A stretch of DNA of 64,000 bases from NCBI GenBank assembly GCA_021787595.1, contig JAJYLQ010000004.1, positions 62,001-126,000 of the forward strand, written 5' to 3'. This DNA is from Chloroflexota bacterium (GTDB lineage: Bacteria > Chloroflexota > Anaerolineae > Anaerolineales > Villigracilaceae). Shown piece by piece: positions 56,439 through 64,000 of this stretch (position 1 is the first letter of the stretch; every line of letters begins with the position of its first letter). The notes beneath the pieces are model-generated. The model made no database searches. It saw nothing but the letters and a program-made list of their open reading frames with translations, and had not been told where the DNA came from. The translations under genes and the position numbers were made by a program.

Positions 56439-57605
56439 TCAAAATCCGATGAGAAACGTCAGGTCATTGACGTTTGTGCCGGTGTAACCGGGCTTGAGCA
56501 AATCATCGAGCGGATCAAAGAAATTGTACGCATCGTTCCGGGACAAATAATCGGGCGCGGACATCCCAAGCTTTTTCGCGCGCTGACAGCTTTCGCCATT
56601 GACGACTGCGCCCGCTGCGTCGGTGGGACCGTCGTCGCCGTCGGTGGCGAGCGAGATCAATAAAATATTTTCGATGCCGCGTAATTCATCCACCGCGGCT
56701 AAAGCCAATTCCTGATTGCGTCCGCCCTTGCCGCCGCCTTTTATTGTGACCGTTGTTTCTCCGCCTGCAATCAAGCAAAATGGAGTTTTCTTCTTTCTTC
56801 TTTCATCCTTCAATGCCATTGCTAAACTCATTCCAACATTCCTCGCTTCCCCTTTGATTTCCAAATCCAAAATATCAGAATCAAATCCTTCAAAGATGGC
56901 CTGATCTCTTGCAGCTTGTGCCGCGGCGCGAAGATCGCCAACAATAATATTTTGTACGCGCTCGCCGAGTAACAGATCAACTGTCGGACCAGATGCAATG
57001 GTTTCAAGTGTATTGCCAATTACATCCGAAAGAATCAAACTGACGACTTTTGCTTTTGTCGCGCGCGCTAATCCGCCGCCTTTGACGCGATCCAGTTTTC
57101 GGCGCAGGGAGTTGATTTCGTTGATGGTCGCGCCGCTGGCGAGAAGTTTCGATGTCTGCGCTTGAATCTTTGCAAGCGTGATTCCCTCTTTCGGCGCGGT
57201 GACCAATGCCGAGCCGCCGCCGGAAATCGAACAAATCAGCAAATCATTTTCGTCCAACTTTGAAACAAAATCCAATACGGCTTGTCCCGCGGCGAGGCTG
57301 CGCTCGTCTGGGATGGGATGCCCGCCTTCCATAACGGTGATCCGCTCGCGGGTCTGGCCCGACGCGTGTTTGGTAATAATCAATGCGTTGGTGAAATGAT
57401 TCAAAATGTCCGCCGCGGCAAGTGTCATCGGCTCGGCGGCCTTGCCAATTCCCAACAGAAAGACACGATTGTGTTTTGGCAGATCGGCTTTTTGCAAGTA
57501 GCTGCGAACAAGTTTTGACGGTTCGACCGCGTCCAGCGCCGCGGCGAGAATGCGCGTGATGCGCGGGTCTTGCAAACTGCGCGTGAGAAGACGATTCGCG
57601 TCCAT
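56439..57605 (-). CDS. Glycerate 2-kinase (MOFRL/GckA type)
   Basis: A 388-aa enzyme phosphorylating D-glycerate to 2-phosphoglycerate. Signatures: LLGIGKAAEPMTLAAADILN, VMEGGHPIPDERSLAAGQAV, LLICSISGGGSALVTAPKEG, INEINSLRRKLDRVKGGGLA, and the C-terminal MOFRL domain GGETTVTIKGGGKGGRNQEL and SLATDGDDGPTDAAGA. Divergent from glycerate dehydrogenase with only 20 bp between start codons. Together with the phosphorylase and hydrolase genes downstream it would channel glycerate into glycolysis. Confidence 0.94.
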   Translation of the reverse strand: MDANRLLTRSLQDPRITRILAAALDAVEPSKLVRSYLQKADLPKHNRVFLLGIGKAAEPMTLAAADILNHFTNALIITKHASGQTRERITVMEGGHPIPDERSLAAGQAVLDFVSKLDENDLLICSISGGGSALVTAPKEGITLAKIQAQTSKLLASGATINEINSLRRKLDRVKGGGLARATKAKVVSLILSDVIGNTLETIASGPTVDLLLGERVQNIIVGDLRAAAQAARDQAIFEGFDSDILDLEIKGEARNVGMSLAMALKDERRKKKTPFCLIAGGETTVTIKGGGKGGRNQELALAAVDELRGIENILLISLATDGDDGPTDAAGAVVNGESCQRAKKLGMSAPDYLSRNDAYNFFDPLDDLLKPGYTGTNVNDLTFLIGF

Positions 57606-57628
57606 GCTTGCAGTATACTTTGCTCATG
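57603..57628. promoter_or_regulatory. Symmetric -10 box shared by two divergent, apparently leaderless genes
   Basis: AGTATACT (57612-57619) is a perfect palindrome and therefore offers TATACT on both strands. Exactly 6 nt follow before ATG 57626 on the plus strand and before ATG 57605 on the minus strand, the spacing expected for transcripts that begin at the start codon. No ribosome site precedes either ATG. The -35 regions would lie inside the opposite coding sequences and are weak. Confidence 0.65.
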
Positions 57629-58591
57629 CCTAAAACCAAAGTCTTTGTTACTCGATTGATTCCAGAAAAAGGACTTACGCTCATACGCGATTTTTGCGAT
57701 GCAGATATTTGGCAGGACGAATTGCCGCCACCGCGCGAAATGATTTTTGAGCGCGTGCGCGGTGTGGATGGACTCGTCTCGCTGCTCACCGATAAGATTG
57801 ACGGCGAAGTGATGGACGCCGCGCCGCATTTGAAAGTCATCAGCAACATGGCCGTCGGTGTGGACAATGTGGATTTGGCCGCGGCCACCACGCGTAAACT
57901 TCCGGTTGGCAACACGCCCGGCGTGCTGACCGACGCGACAGCGGACATGGCGTTTGCTTTGATGACATCCGCGGCGCGTCGAATCGTGGAAGGGGAGAAA
58001 TATGTGCGGAATGGCAAATGGAAGACGTGGCATCCGCAGCTTTTGCTCGGCGCGGACTTCGTCGGCGCAACTTTGGGAATTATTGGCTTTGGCAGAATCG
58101 GGAAGGCGGTCGCAAAACGCGCCAAAGGCTTTGATTTGCGCGTGATCTATTACGACCCTTCCGTTCCATCCGCTTTCGATGCAGTGCCGGTTGATCTGGA
58201 CGCACTGCTTCGCGAATCCGACTTTGTTTCTTTGCATGTCCCGTTGACCGAAGAGACGCGTCATTTGGTAAATGCGGAGACGTTAAACAAAATGAAACCG
58301 AACGCGATTTTGGTCAATACGTCACGCGGCCCGGTCGTTGATCTGCAGGATTTGTATGACGCATTGAAATCGAAGCGCATCTTTGCGGCGGCTCTGGATG
58401 TGACCGAGCCTGAACCGCTGCCCGCGGATAGTCCGCTTTTGGAGTTGGACAATTGTTTGATCGTGCCGCATCTGGGAAGCGCCAGCAAATACACGCGCGA
58501 CATGATGTCGCTTCTCGCGGCGCAGAATTTGATCGCCGGCTTGAAAGGCGAGCGGCTGCCGCATTGTGTTAATCCGCAGGTTTATGATTAA
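57626..58591 (+). CDS. D-glycerate dehydrogenase / hydroxypyruvate reductase
   Basis: A 321-aa D-2-hydroxyacid dehydrogenase. NAD(P) motif GIIGFGRIGKAVAKRA, catalytic Arg in LVNTSRGPVVD, Glu in DVTEPEPLP and His in VPHLGSASKYTRDMM. The start VFVTRLIPEKGLTLI matches glyoxylate/glycerate reductases (GyaR). It interconverts D-glycerate and hydroxypyruvate (or glycolate and glyoxylate). ATG 57626 matches the usual N terminus; TTG 57608 would start inside the promoter. It is divergent from glycerate kinase and co-directional with the glycoside genes. Confidence 0.93.
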   Translation: MPKTKVFVTRLIPEKGLTLIRDFCDADIWQDELPPPREMIFERVRGVDGLVSLLTDKIDGEVMDAAPHLKVISNMAVGVDNVDLAAATTRKLPVGNTPGVLTDATADMAFALMTSAARRIVEGEKYVRNGKWKTWHPQLLLGADFVGATLGIIGFGRIGKAVAKRAKGFDLRVIYYDPSVPSAFDAVPVDLDALLRESDFVSLHVPLTEETRHLVNAETLNKMKPNAILVNTSRGPVVDLQDLYDALKSKRIFAAALDVTEPEPLPADSPLLELDNCLIVPHLGSASKYTRDMMSLLAAQNLIAGLKGERLPHCVNPQVYD

Positions 58592-58715
58592 GGCCAGCAG
58601 ACAAATTTGTTTTTAAATGTCGTTCGGGAAAGCCGTCCTCGCAGCGACATGCTAACCATCGGATTCTTGATAAGAAATTTATAGACGAACTGCATGGGGA
58701 AATGCGTCAGTCATT

Positions 58716-60434
58716 ATGGAGAGAGACAGGATCGGATTCTTGCTGGCTCAAATTTATGGCGAGGAAACAGCCGCCGCGATTTTGCCGCGCCTGTCATCTG
58801 CGCTGGAAAATTATCGTTCTCGAATTTCCACGCCGCGCAGCGCAAGATTGACCCAGCGCGATTCGATTTTGATTACCTATCCCGATCAGATCCAGGAAGC
58901 CGATAGACCTCCGCTTCAAACTTTGACTGAGTTTTGCGCGCGCCATTTAGAGGGCCTGGTCAGCGGCATTCACATTTTGCCGTTTTATCCCTGGTCATCG
59001 GACGATGGATTCTCGGTGATGGATTACCGCGCGGTGGCTTCGCAATACGGCGCATGGAATGACATCGAACAACTTGGAACTGATTTTCGTTTGATGTTCG
59101 ACGCCGTGGTCAACCACGCGTCGGCGCGAAGTTCGTGGTTTCAAAACTTTTTGCACGGCGACCCGGCGTACAAAGATTATTTTATTGAGGTCAAAGGAAA
59201 TCCTGATCTTTCGCGCGTTGTCCGTCCGCGTGCGCTGCCGCTGCTGACCGCGTTTCATACAGGCGCGGGCGAGACAAAAATCTGGACGACGTTCAGCGCA
59301 GACCAGGCCGATTTGAATTATCACAACCCGCAGGTCTTGCTGGAAGTGATTGAGCTGCTTTTATCCTATGCCGGTCACGGCGCGGAATTCATCCGCCTCG
59401 ACGCGATTGCGTATATTTGGAAGGAAATCGGAACATCATGCATCAGTTTGCCGCAGACGCACCAGACCGTTCAGTTGTTGCGCGCGGTTCTGGATGAAGC
59501 CGCGCCGCAGGTCAAATTGATCACCGAGACAAATGTCCCGCACGCGGAAAATATTTCGTATTTTGGCGATGGGACGAATGAGGCGCAGTTGGTCTATAAC
59601 TTTGCCCTGCCGCCTTTGGTCTTGCACGCTTTCCAAACGGGAGACGCGTCCGCCTTTACGCGCTGGGCCTCGGCTTTGACACTGCCATCGGATAAGGTCG
59701 CGTTCTTCAATTTCCTCGCGTCGCACGATGGGATTGGATTGAACCCGTTGCGCGGAATCCTGCCCGAGGTCGAGATCGAAGCGATGGCAGAGCGGATCGA
59801 GTCGCGCGGCGGATTGGTTTCTTACAAAAGCAACCCGGACGGAAGTCGAAGCCCGTATGAATTGAACGTCAATTACTTCGACGCGTTGTCCGGGCCGAGC
59901 GATTCGGTTGAACAAAACATCGAACGATTTGTGACTGCTCATGCAATTCTATTTTCGTTTGTAGGTTTGCCAGGAGTCTATTTTCATAGTTTGTTCGGTT
60001 CGCGCGGCTGGGCGGAAGGTGTGACTCGAACTGGAAGCAATCGAAGTATCAATCGCCAGAAGCTTCGGTCTGAAAATATCGAATCGGAACTTGCAGATGA
60101 AAATTCCATGCGGGCGCGTGTGTTTCATCGTCTTTCGCATTTATTGAAGGTCCGCGCCGCGCACGCGGCCTTTGATCCGTATGGCGGACAACGCGTGTTA
60201 GAATTTGGAAGCGGCGTATTTGCAATTCTTCGCGAGGCGAGGGGGGAACAAGTTTTGTGCCTCCACAACCTGACCGCGTCATCGCAGGTACTCATCATGA
60301 ATTCAGGAGAAACACTTTGGCCATCGCCGGTCGAATGGCGCGATCTGATTACCGGACAAACATTTTCCAGTGGAGAGAAATCCCCGCTGGCGCTGGAACC
60401 ATATCAGACTTTGTGGCTTTCCAACAATCCATGA
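58716..60434 (+). CDS. GH13_18 glycoside phosphorylase, probable glucosylglycerate phosphorylase
   Basis: A 572-aa enzyme of the sucrose-phosphorylase group. The catalytic residues are Asp229 (FIRLDAIAYIWKE), Glu271 (LITETNVPH) and the transition-state Asp338 (FLASHDGIGL). VSGIHILPFYPWSSDDGFSV is characteristic. GH13_18 includes sucrose, sucrose-6-phosphate and glucosylglycerate phosphorylases. RPRALPLLT at 170-178 and the glycerate kinase and glycerate dehydrogenase genes alongside point to glucosylglycerate as substrate, giving glucose 1-phosphate and glycerate. The substrate is inferred from context. Confidence 0.85.
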   Translation: MERDRIGFLLAQIYGEETAAAILPRLSSALENYRSRISTPRSARLTQRDSILITYPDQIQEADRPPLQTLTEFCARHLEGLVSGIHILPFYPWSSDDGFSVMDYRAVASQYGAWNDIEQLGTDFRLMFDAVVNHASARSSWFQNFLHGDPAYKDYFIEVKGNPDLSRVVRPRALPLLTAFHTGAGETKIWTTFSADQADLNYHNPQVLLEVIELLLSYAGHGAEFIRLDAIAYIWKEIGTSCISLPQTHQTVQLLRAVLDEAAPQVKLITETNVPHAENISYFGDGTNEAQLVYNFALPPLVLHAFQTGDASAFTRWASALTLPSDKVAFFNFLASHDGIGLNPLRGILPEVEIEAMAERIESRGGLVSYKSNPDGSRSPYELNVNYFDALSGPSDSVEQNIERFVTAHAILFSFVGLPGVYFHSLFGSRGWAEGVTRTGSNRSINRQKLRSENIESELADENSMRARVFHRLSHLLKVRAAHAAFDPYGGQRVLEFGSGVFAILREARGEQVLCLHNLTASSQVLIMNSGETLWPSPVEWRDLITGQTFSSGEKSPLALEPYQTLWLSNNP

Positions 60435-60450
60435 TTTTGGGAAGGCGATC

Positions 60451-62223
60451 TTGCTTGAGATAAATTCCCCTTACCTTGCGCTTTTGAAGAACCGGATCAA
60501 CCTGCGTCAGATCCCGTTCAGCGAACGCGGCTCGCGCCTGCTGGTGTTTCGATCCGAACATCATTTCCAGGTGCGGCTGGCGGAACGCTGGTTCAAAATT
60601 GACAAACGGGTTTCCGGTTATCGCGACCGTCCGCCATTGATTGATAAATGGCAATTTTTGGATGGAGGCGGCAGACCGCTTGATTTTCAATTGACCACAT
60701 ATCCGCACCGGCTTGATTGCCAGACTTCCATCGGCGTCTTCACGCTGACGTTTATTGACACAGAAACCCTGATGCTGGTCCTGCCGGAAGGTGCTTGTGG
60801 CGTTGCGTTGACCGCGATGATGGACAACGCACAAACGGACCGGCGCGGCGGCGTCCTGCGGCTTACCGGCGACATTCGCCGCAACGTGGCTTATACGACC
60901 AACGCCCAAATCGTCAGCAACGAGATCAAACCGCTGGACGGCGGCGAAGTTCAGCAAATTCAATTGAACATAGTCTCAACGGGCGCATCGGTCTTCATAT
61001 TGAACATCACGCCGCGTTTGGGATTCAATCGTTACGTGCCGCCGTCCGACGCGGTGCTGGAAGCGGCTGCGCGCCGCTGGCACGATTGGTTTTCCGCCGC
61101 GCCGCAAGTGTCGGAGATGTATCGCGCCCAGTATTATTATGCCTGGTGGATCATGCGGGCCGGCCTGATTTCCACGCGCTTTTACACGACGCGCGAAGCA
61201 ATGACGCCTTCCATGATTCACTATGTCGGTATATGGCAGTGGGACGCCTACTTTCACGCGCTGGCCTATCGTCACATCGAGCCGGGGCTTGCTCACGATC
61301 AATTGCGCGTCCTGCTCGACCACCAGCGCGCCGACGGAATGATCCCGGACGCAGTCCATGACGAGGGTACGGTAACCCACCTCGATTTCCCGATTGAAGC
61401 GGATGTGACCAAGCCTCCGTTGATCGCGTGGGCAGCGTGGAAGTTGTACGAAACCGATCACGACCGCGAATTCCTCGATGAAATCTATGAAGCGATTGTT
61501 CGCTGGAATAGTTGGTGGTTCGACAACAACGACTCGGATGGCAACGGTCTCTGCGAATATCGTCATCCCTATTCATCAGGTTTGGATGACAGCCCGTTGT
61601 GGGACGAGGGAATGCCGGTTGAATCCCCCGATCTGAACACGTATCTTTGTCTGGAACAGGAGGCGCTATCGAACATCTCGCGCATTCTCGGCCTTCCGCA
61701 GGATTCGGAATTATGGGCCAGCCGCGCAGACAAACAAGCGGAGCGGATGGTCCGCCTGCGCTGGGATGAAGACGCGGGATTGTTCTGGGCAACAAGGAAC
61801 GAAACCCGCGTCAATGTCCGGACGCCGTTCAGCCTCTTCCCGTTGATCACCGGGCGGATGCCGCCGGAAATTGCCGCGCGCCTCATCGCGCACCTGACAG
61901 ATGAACATCAATTCTGGACTCAATATCCGGTCCCAACGGTCGCGCACGATGATCCAAAATTCGAGCCGCTCGTGATGTGGCGCGGCCCGACCTGGGTGAA
62001 TATCAATTATCTTTTGATCGAAGGTTTGCAGCGCAGCGGTTATCCGGTGCTGGCGCGCGATCTGCGTGAACGCACGCTTGAAATGATTATGGGACAGGAC
62101 GACATTTACGAATATTACAATCCGGAGACCGGCAAGGCGCCGCCCAAAGCCGCTTCGACTTTTGGCTGGTCTGCCGCGATATTTATTGATCTGGCAATCC
62201 AGGCATCGAAGGACAAACAGTGA
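60451..62223 (+). CDS. GH63-like hydrolase, probable glucosylglycerate or related glycoside hydrolase
   Basis: A 590-aa protein from TTG 60451 (GGGAAGG 6 nt upstream). It has an N-terminal beta domain (about 1-200) and an alpha/alpha barrel with GH63-type motifs: YVGIWQWDAYFHALAYRHIE (general acid Asp region), DDSPLWDEGMPVESPDLNTY, and MWRGPTWVNINYLLIEG. Relatives include mannosylglycerate and glucosylglycerate hydrolases and trehalose/glucosyl hydrolases. It follows the GH13_18 gene by 16 bp, so the locus could hold both a phosphorolytic and a hydrolytic route. The start could also lie within the upstream gene (ATG 60370). Confidence 0.8.
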   Translation: MLEINSPYLALLKNRINLRQIPFSERGSRLLVFRSEHHFQVRLAERWFKIDKRVSGYRDRPPLIDKWQFLDGGGRPLDFQLTTYPHRLDCQTSIGVFTLTFIDTETLMLVLPEGACGVALTAMMDNAQTDRRGGVLRLTGDIRRNVAYTTNAQIVSNEIKPLDGGEVQQIQLNIVSTGASVFILNITPRLGFNRYVPPSDAVLEAAARRWHDWFSAAPQVSEMYRAQYYYAWWIMRAGLISTRFYTTREAMTPSMIHYVGIWQWDAYFHALAYRHIEPGLAHDQLRVLLDHQRADGMIPDAVHDEGTVTHLDFPIEADVTKPPLIAWAAWKLYETDHDREFLDEIYEAIVRWNSWWFDNNDSDGNGLCEYRHPYSSGLDDSPLWDEGMPVESPDLNTYLCLEQEALSNISRILGLPQDSELWASRADKQAERMVRLRWDEDAGLFWATRNETRVNVRTPFSLFPLITGRMPPEIAARLIAHLTDEHQFWTQYPVPTVAHDDPKFEPLVMWRGPTWVNINYLLIEGLQRSGYPVLARDLRERTLEMIMGQDDIYEYYNPETGKAPPKAASTFGWSAAIFIDLAIQASKDKQ

Positions 62224-62224
62224 T

Positions 62225-63508
62225 ATGACTCGTTCCGTTATCCCCGCATCCAATCTTCGCATTGGTTTCGTCTCGACCCGTTTCAGCAGCACGGATGGCG
62301 TTTCTTTGGAAACGCAGAAATGGTGTCATATTCTGTCCAGGCTTGGACATGAGTATTTCTTTTTTGCCGGACTGTGCGACTGCCCGCCGGGGCAATTCCG
62401 CCTGGTTCCCGAGGCGCATTTCGAGCACCCGGATATCCTGGCGATCTATACAGAATCGTTTACCCAGTCTGTTCGCTCGCCGGAGACGACGAGAAGGATT
62501 CATGAGCTCTCGCAATATCTCAAAGAAGAACTGTACCGCTTTGTCCGGGAATTCGACATCCACCTGCTGCTGGTCGAAAACGCGCTGGCCATCCCGCTCA
62601 ACATTCCGTTGGGCGTTGCGTTGACTGAATTCATCGCCGAGACCGGCATTCATACCATTGCCCATCATCACGATTTCTTCTGGGAGCGCGAACGTTTTCT
62701 GACGAATTGCGTATCGGATTATCTCGATATGGCTTTCCCGCCGCGTTTGCGGAGTGTGCGTCACGTGGCGATCAACTCGCTGGCCGCCGATCAGTTGTCG
62801 TACCGCCGCGGCGTCTCGCCGTGGATCATTCCCAATGTAATGGATTTCGATCACCCTCCAACTCCACCGGATGAATATACCGGTACGCTGCGTTCCGACC
62901 TGCACCTGGAACCGGATCATTATCTTTTTCTTCAGCCGACGCGGGTTGTCCGCCGCAAGGGAATCGAAATTTCCATCGAGTTGATCAACCGGCTGGATTT
63001 GCCCGTCAATTTTGTGGTCTCGCACAGCGGCGGCGACGAAGGCGACGCGTACGAGCGGCATGTTCGCAGCTATGCAAATCTGCTGAAAGTCAAAACGAAT
63101 TTTGCGTCGGATATCGTCAGCGAACATCGTGACAGGACGCCTGACGGGCGCAAGGTTTATTCCCTCTGGGACGTTTATCCATTTGCCGATCTGGTGACCT
63201 ATCCGTCCCTGCTGGAAGGCTTCGGAAACGGATTTCTGGAAGCCGTATATTTCCGGCGCCCGATCCTCGTCAACAATTACACGACCTACGCGGTGGATAT
63301 CAAGCCGAAGGGATTTCGCGCCATCGAATTCGAAGGATTTATCACCGACGAAACCGTTGATCAGGTGCGGAGGGCGCTCACGGATAAGCCGTATGTTCAA
63401 CAAATGGTCGAACAAAATTATCAATTGGCCAAACGGTTCTATTCATATCGAGTTCTGGAACACCAGCTGCGCGCGTTGCTGCATTCCTTTGTGGGGCAGG
63501 CCATCTGA
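62225..63508 (+). CDS. GT4-family glycosyltransferase
   Basis: A 427-aa GT-B protein. The N-terminal domain is IGFVSTRFSSTDGVSLETQK (Gly-rich acceptor loop), with HHHDFFWERERF later. The donor domain has LFLQPTRVVRRKGIEISIEL and DLVTYPSLLEGFGNGFLEAV, the E-x7-E motif for nucleotide sugar binding. Retaining GT4 enzymes build glucosylglycerate-type solutes (for example mannosylglucosylglycerate) or glycans. The gene starts 1 nt after the GH63-like stop, so it is in the same operon and may be the synthetic member of the locus. Confidence 0.85.
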   Translation: MTRSVIPASNLRIGFVSTRFSSTDGVSLETQKWCHILSRLGHEYFFFAGLCDCPPGQFRLVPEAHFEHPDILAIYTESFTQSVRSPETTRRIHELSQYLKEELYRFVREFDIHLLLVENALAIPLNIPLGVALTEFIAETGIHTIAHHHDFFWERERFLTNCVSDYLDMAFPPRLRSVRHVAINSLAADQLSYRRGVSPWIIPNVMDFDHPPTPPDEYTGTLRSDLHLEPDHYLFLQPTRVVRRKGIEISIELINRLDLPVNFVVSHSGGDEGDAYERHVRSYANLLKVKTNFASDIVSEHRDRTPDGRKVYSLWDVYPFADLVTYPSLLEGFGNGFLEAVYFRRPILVNNYTTYAVDIKPKGFRAIEFEGFITDETVDQVRRALTDKPYVQQMVEQNYQLAKRFYSYRVLEHQLRALLHSFVGQAI

Positions 63509-63539
63509 AAAAATATGATGAAAAATTGGATCGAGCGCA

Positions 63540-64000
63540 ATGACTGACCTCATTTTGATCCGGCACGGCGAAACGGACTGGAATGTGGAGGAGCGGTGGC
63601 AGGGGCAGGCGGATGTTCCCTTGAACGAACGCGGCCGCGCGCAAGCCATTCAACTGGCGCAGGAATTGAAAGATGTTCCAATCAATGCAATTTATTCCAG
63701 CGATCTGATTCGCGCCTTTGAGACCGCGCAGGAACTTTCGAAGAAAACCGCCTTGCCGATCCAAATTGATCGGCGTCTGCGCGAGATTCATCAAGGCGAC
63801 TGGCAGGGAATGCGGGTCTCTGATATTCAGGCGCGCTATGCGGATCATTTCGAGCGCCGCCTTCGGGACCCGTTGAACATTGCTCCTCCGGGCGGCGAAA
63901 CGGTTGCTCAGGTGAGGACGCGCGTCATGGAGGCTGTTCATGAAATCGTTTCCAGGCATCCATTCGAAACCGTCGCCATTGTGTCGCATGGATTCGCTTT
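63540..64000 (+). CDS. Histidine phosphatase (phosphoglycerate-mutase-like), 3' partial
   Basis: The first 153 codons are present and the frame runs off the window. LILIRHGETDWNVEERWQGQ supplies the catalytic RHG His and the phosphate pocket; ERGRAQAIQLAQELK, YSSDLIRAFETAQ and REIHQGDWQG are standard, and VAIVSHGF brings the second catalytic His. Family members include GpgP, which removes phosphate from glucosyl-3-phosphoglycerate, alpha-ribazole phosphatase and general phosphatases. The location 31 bp after the GT4 gene makes a GpgP-type role attractive but not provable. Confidence 0.88.
   Translation, partial: MTDLILIRHGETDWNVEERWQGQADVPLNERGRAQAIQLAQELKDVPINAIYSSDLIRAFETAQELSKKTALPIQIDRRLREIHQGDWQGMRVSDIQARYADHFERRLRDPLNIAPPGGETVAQVRTRVMEAVHEIVSRHPFETVAIVSHGFA

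Noticed and set aside
62183-63424. 413-codon open frame on the minus strand opposite the GT4 gene
   Set aside because: It mirrors a well-supported glycosyltransferase, has no family motifs, and high-GC codon use produces such shadows.
1-64000. tRNA or rRNA genes
   Set aside because: None recognised by eye; no cloverleaf-like T-loop (GGTTCRANYCC) context was found. A tRNA-finding program would be decisive.

Overview
The window reads as bacterial chromosome, most likely from Chloroflexota (class Anaerolineae or a close relative). This is inferred from gene style, not from a marker gene: Thr/Pro-rich spacers in surface proteins, protein-mannosyltransferase-like membrane enzymes, a fused molybdenum hydroxylase lacking its plant-type iron-sulfur ligands, menaquinone genes, and an abundance of short palindromic repeats. 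No rRNA, tRNA, CRISPR array, transposase or integrase was seen.

Layout. 1-5.0 kb: a branched-chain amino-acid ABC transporter (binding protein cut by the window edge, two ATPases, two permeases) ending in a terminator. 5.1-12.5 kb: an HtrA-like protease, a LuxR-type regulator containing a 38-bp perfect palindrome, a SET-domain protein, two small envelope proteins, pth and mfd. 12.5-16.3 kb: an accessory block, all on the minus strand (TIR protein, nucleotidyltransferase, DinB-like, DUF3995-like, frameshifted YdeI), with palindromic repeats and truncated copies of gene 3' ends between genes. 16.4-21.6 kb: methylglyoxal synthase, a KimA-like permease, uvrB behind an SOS-type box, and hemerythrin. 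22.5-27.9 kb: a probable metal-homeostasis operon (amidohydrolase, DtxR/MntR regulator, NRAMP transporter, Usp, ferritin-like/VIT1 fusion) behind DtxR-type operators. 28.1-40.1 kb: hemolysin III, an ATP-grasp ligase, YtxH, molybdenum-hydroxylase maturation genes (YqeB, XdhC), envelope proteins and a CBS-type pyrophosphatase. 40.1-47.7 kb: the Mo hydroxylase and its FAD subunit, separated by envelope genes. 47.8-53.5 kb: an ECF sigma factor with a membrane LysM partner, then menG and menA. 53.7-56.3 kb: an SsuABC/TauABC-type transporter. 56.4-64 kb: a probable glucosylglycerate locus (glycerate 2-kinase, glycerate dehydrogenase, GH13_18 phosphorylase, GH63-like hydrolase, GT4, histidine phosphatase).

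The most distinctive feature is a set of several short repeat families that occur between genes and also in frame inside conserved housekeeping genes: four tracts in mfd, three in the FAD subunit, two in the Mo hydroxylase and one in a methyltransferase. Repeats also supply the pth stop codon and overlap its start codon. This looks like coding-sequence invasion by palindromic elements, comparable in principle to Rickettsia palindromic elements but with different sequences. Other notable items are a symmetric -10 box that could drive two divergent leaderless genes at 57.6 kb, and a metal-type operator ahead of a probably metal-dependent decarboxylase-like gene at the head of the Mn/Fe operon.
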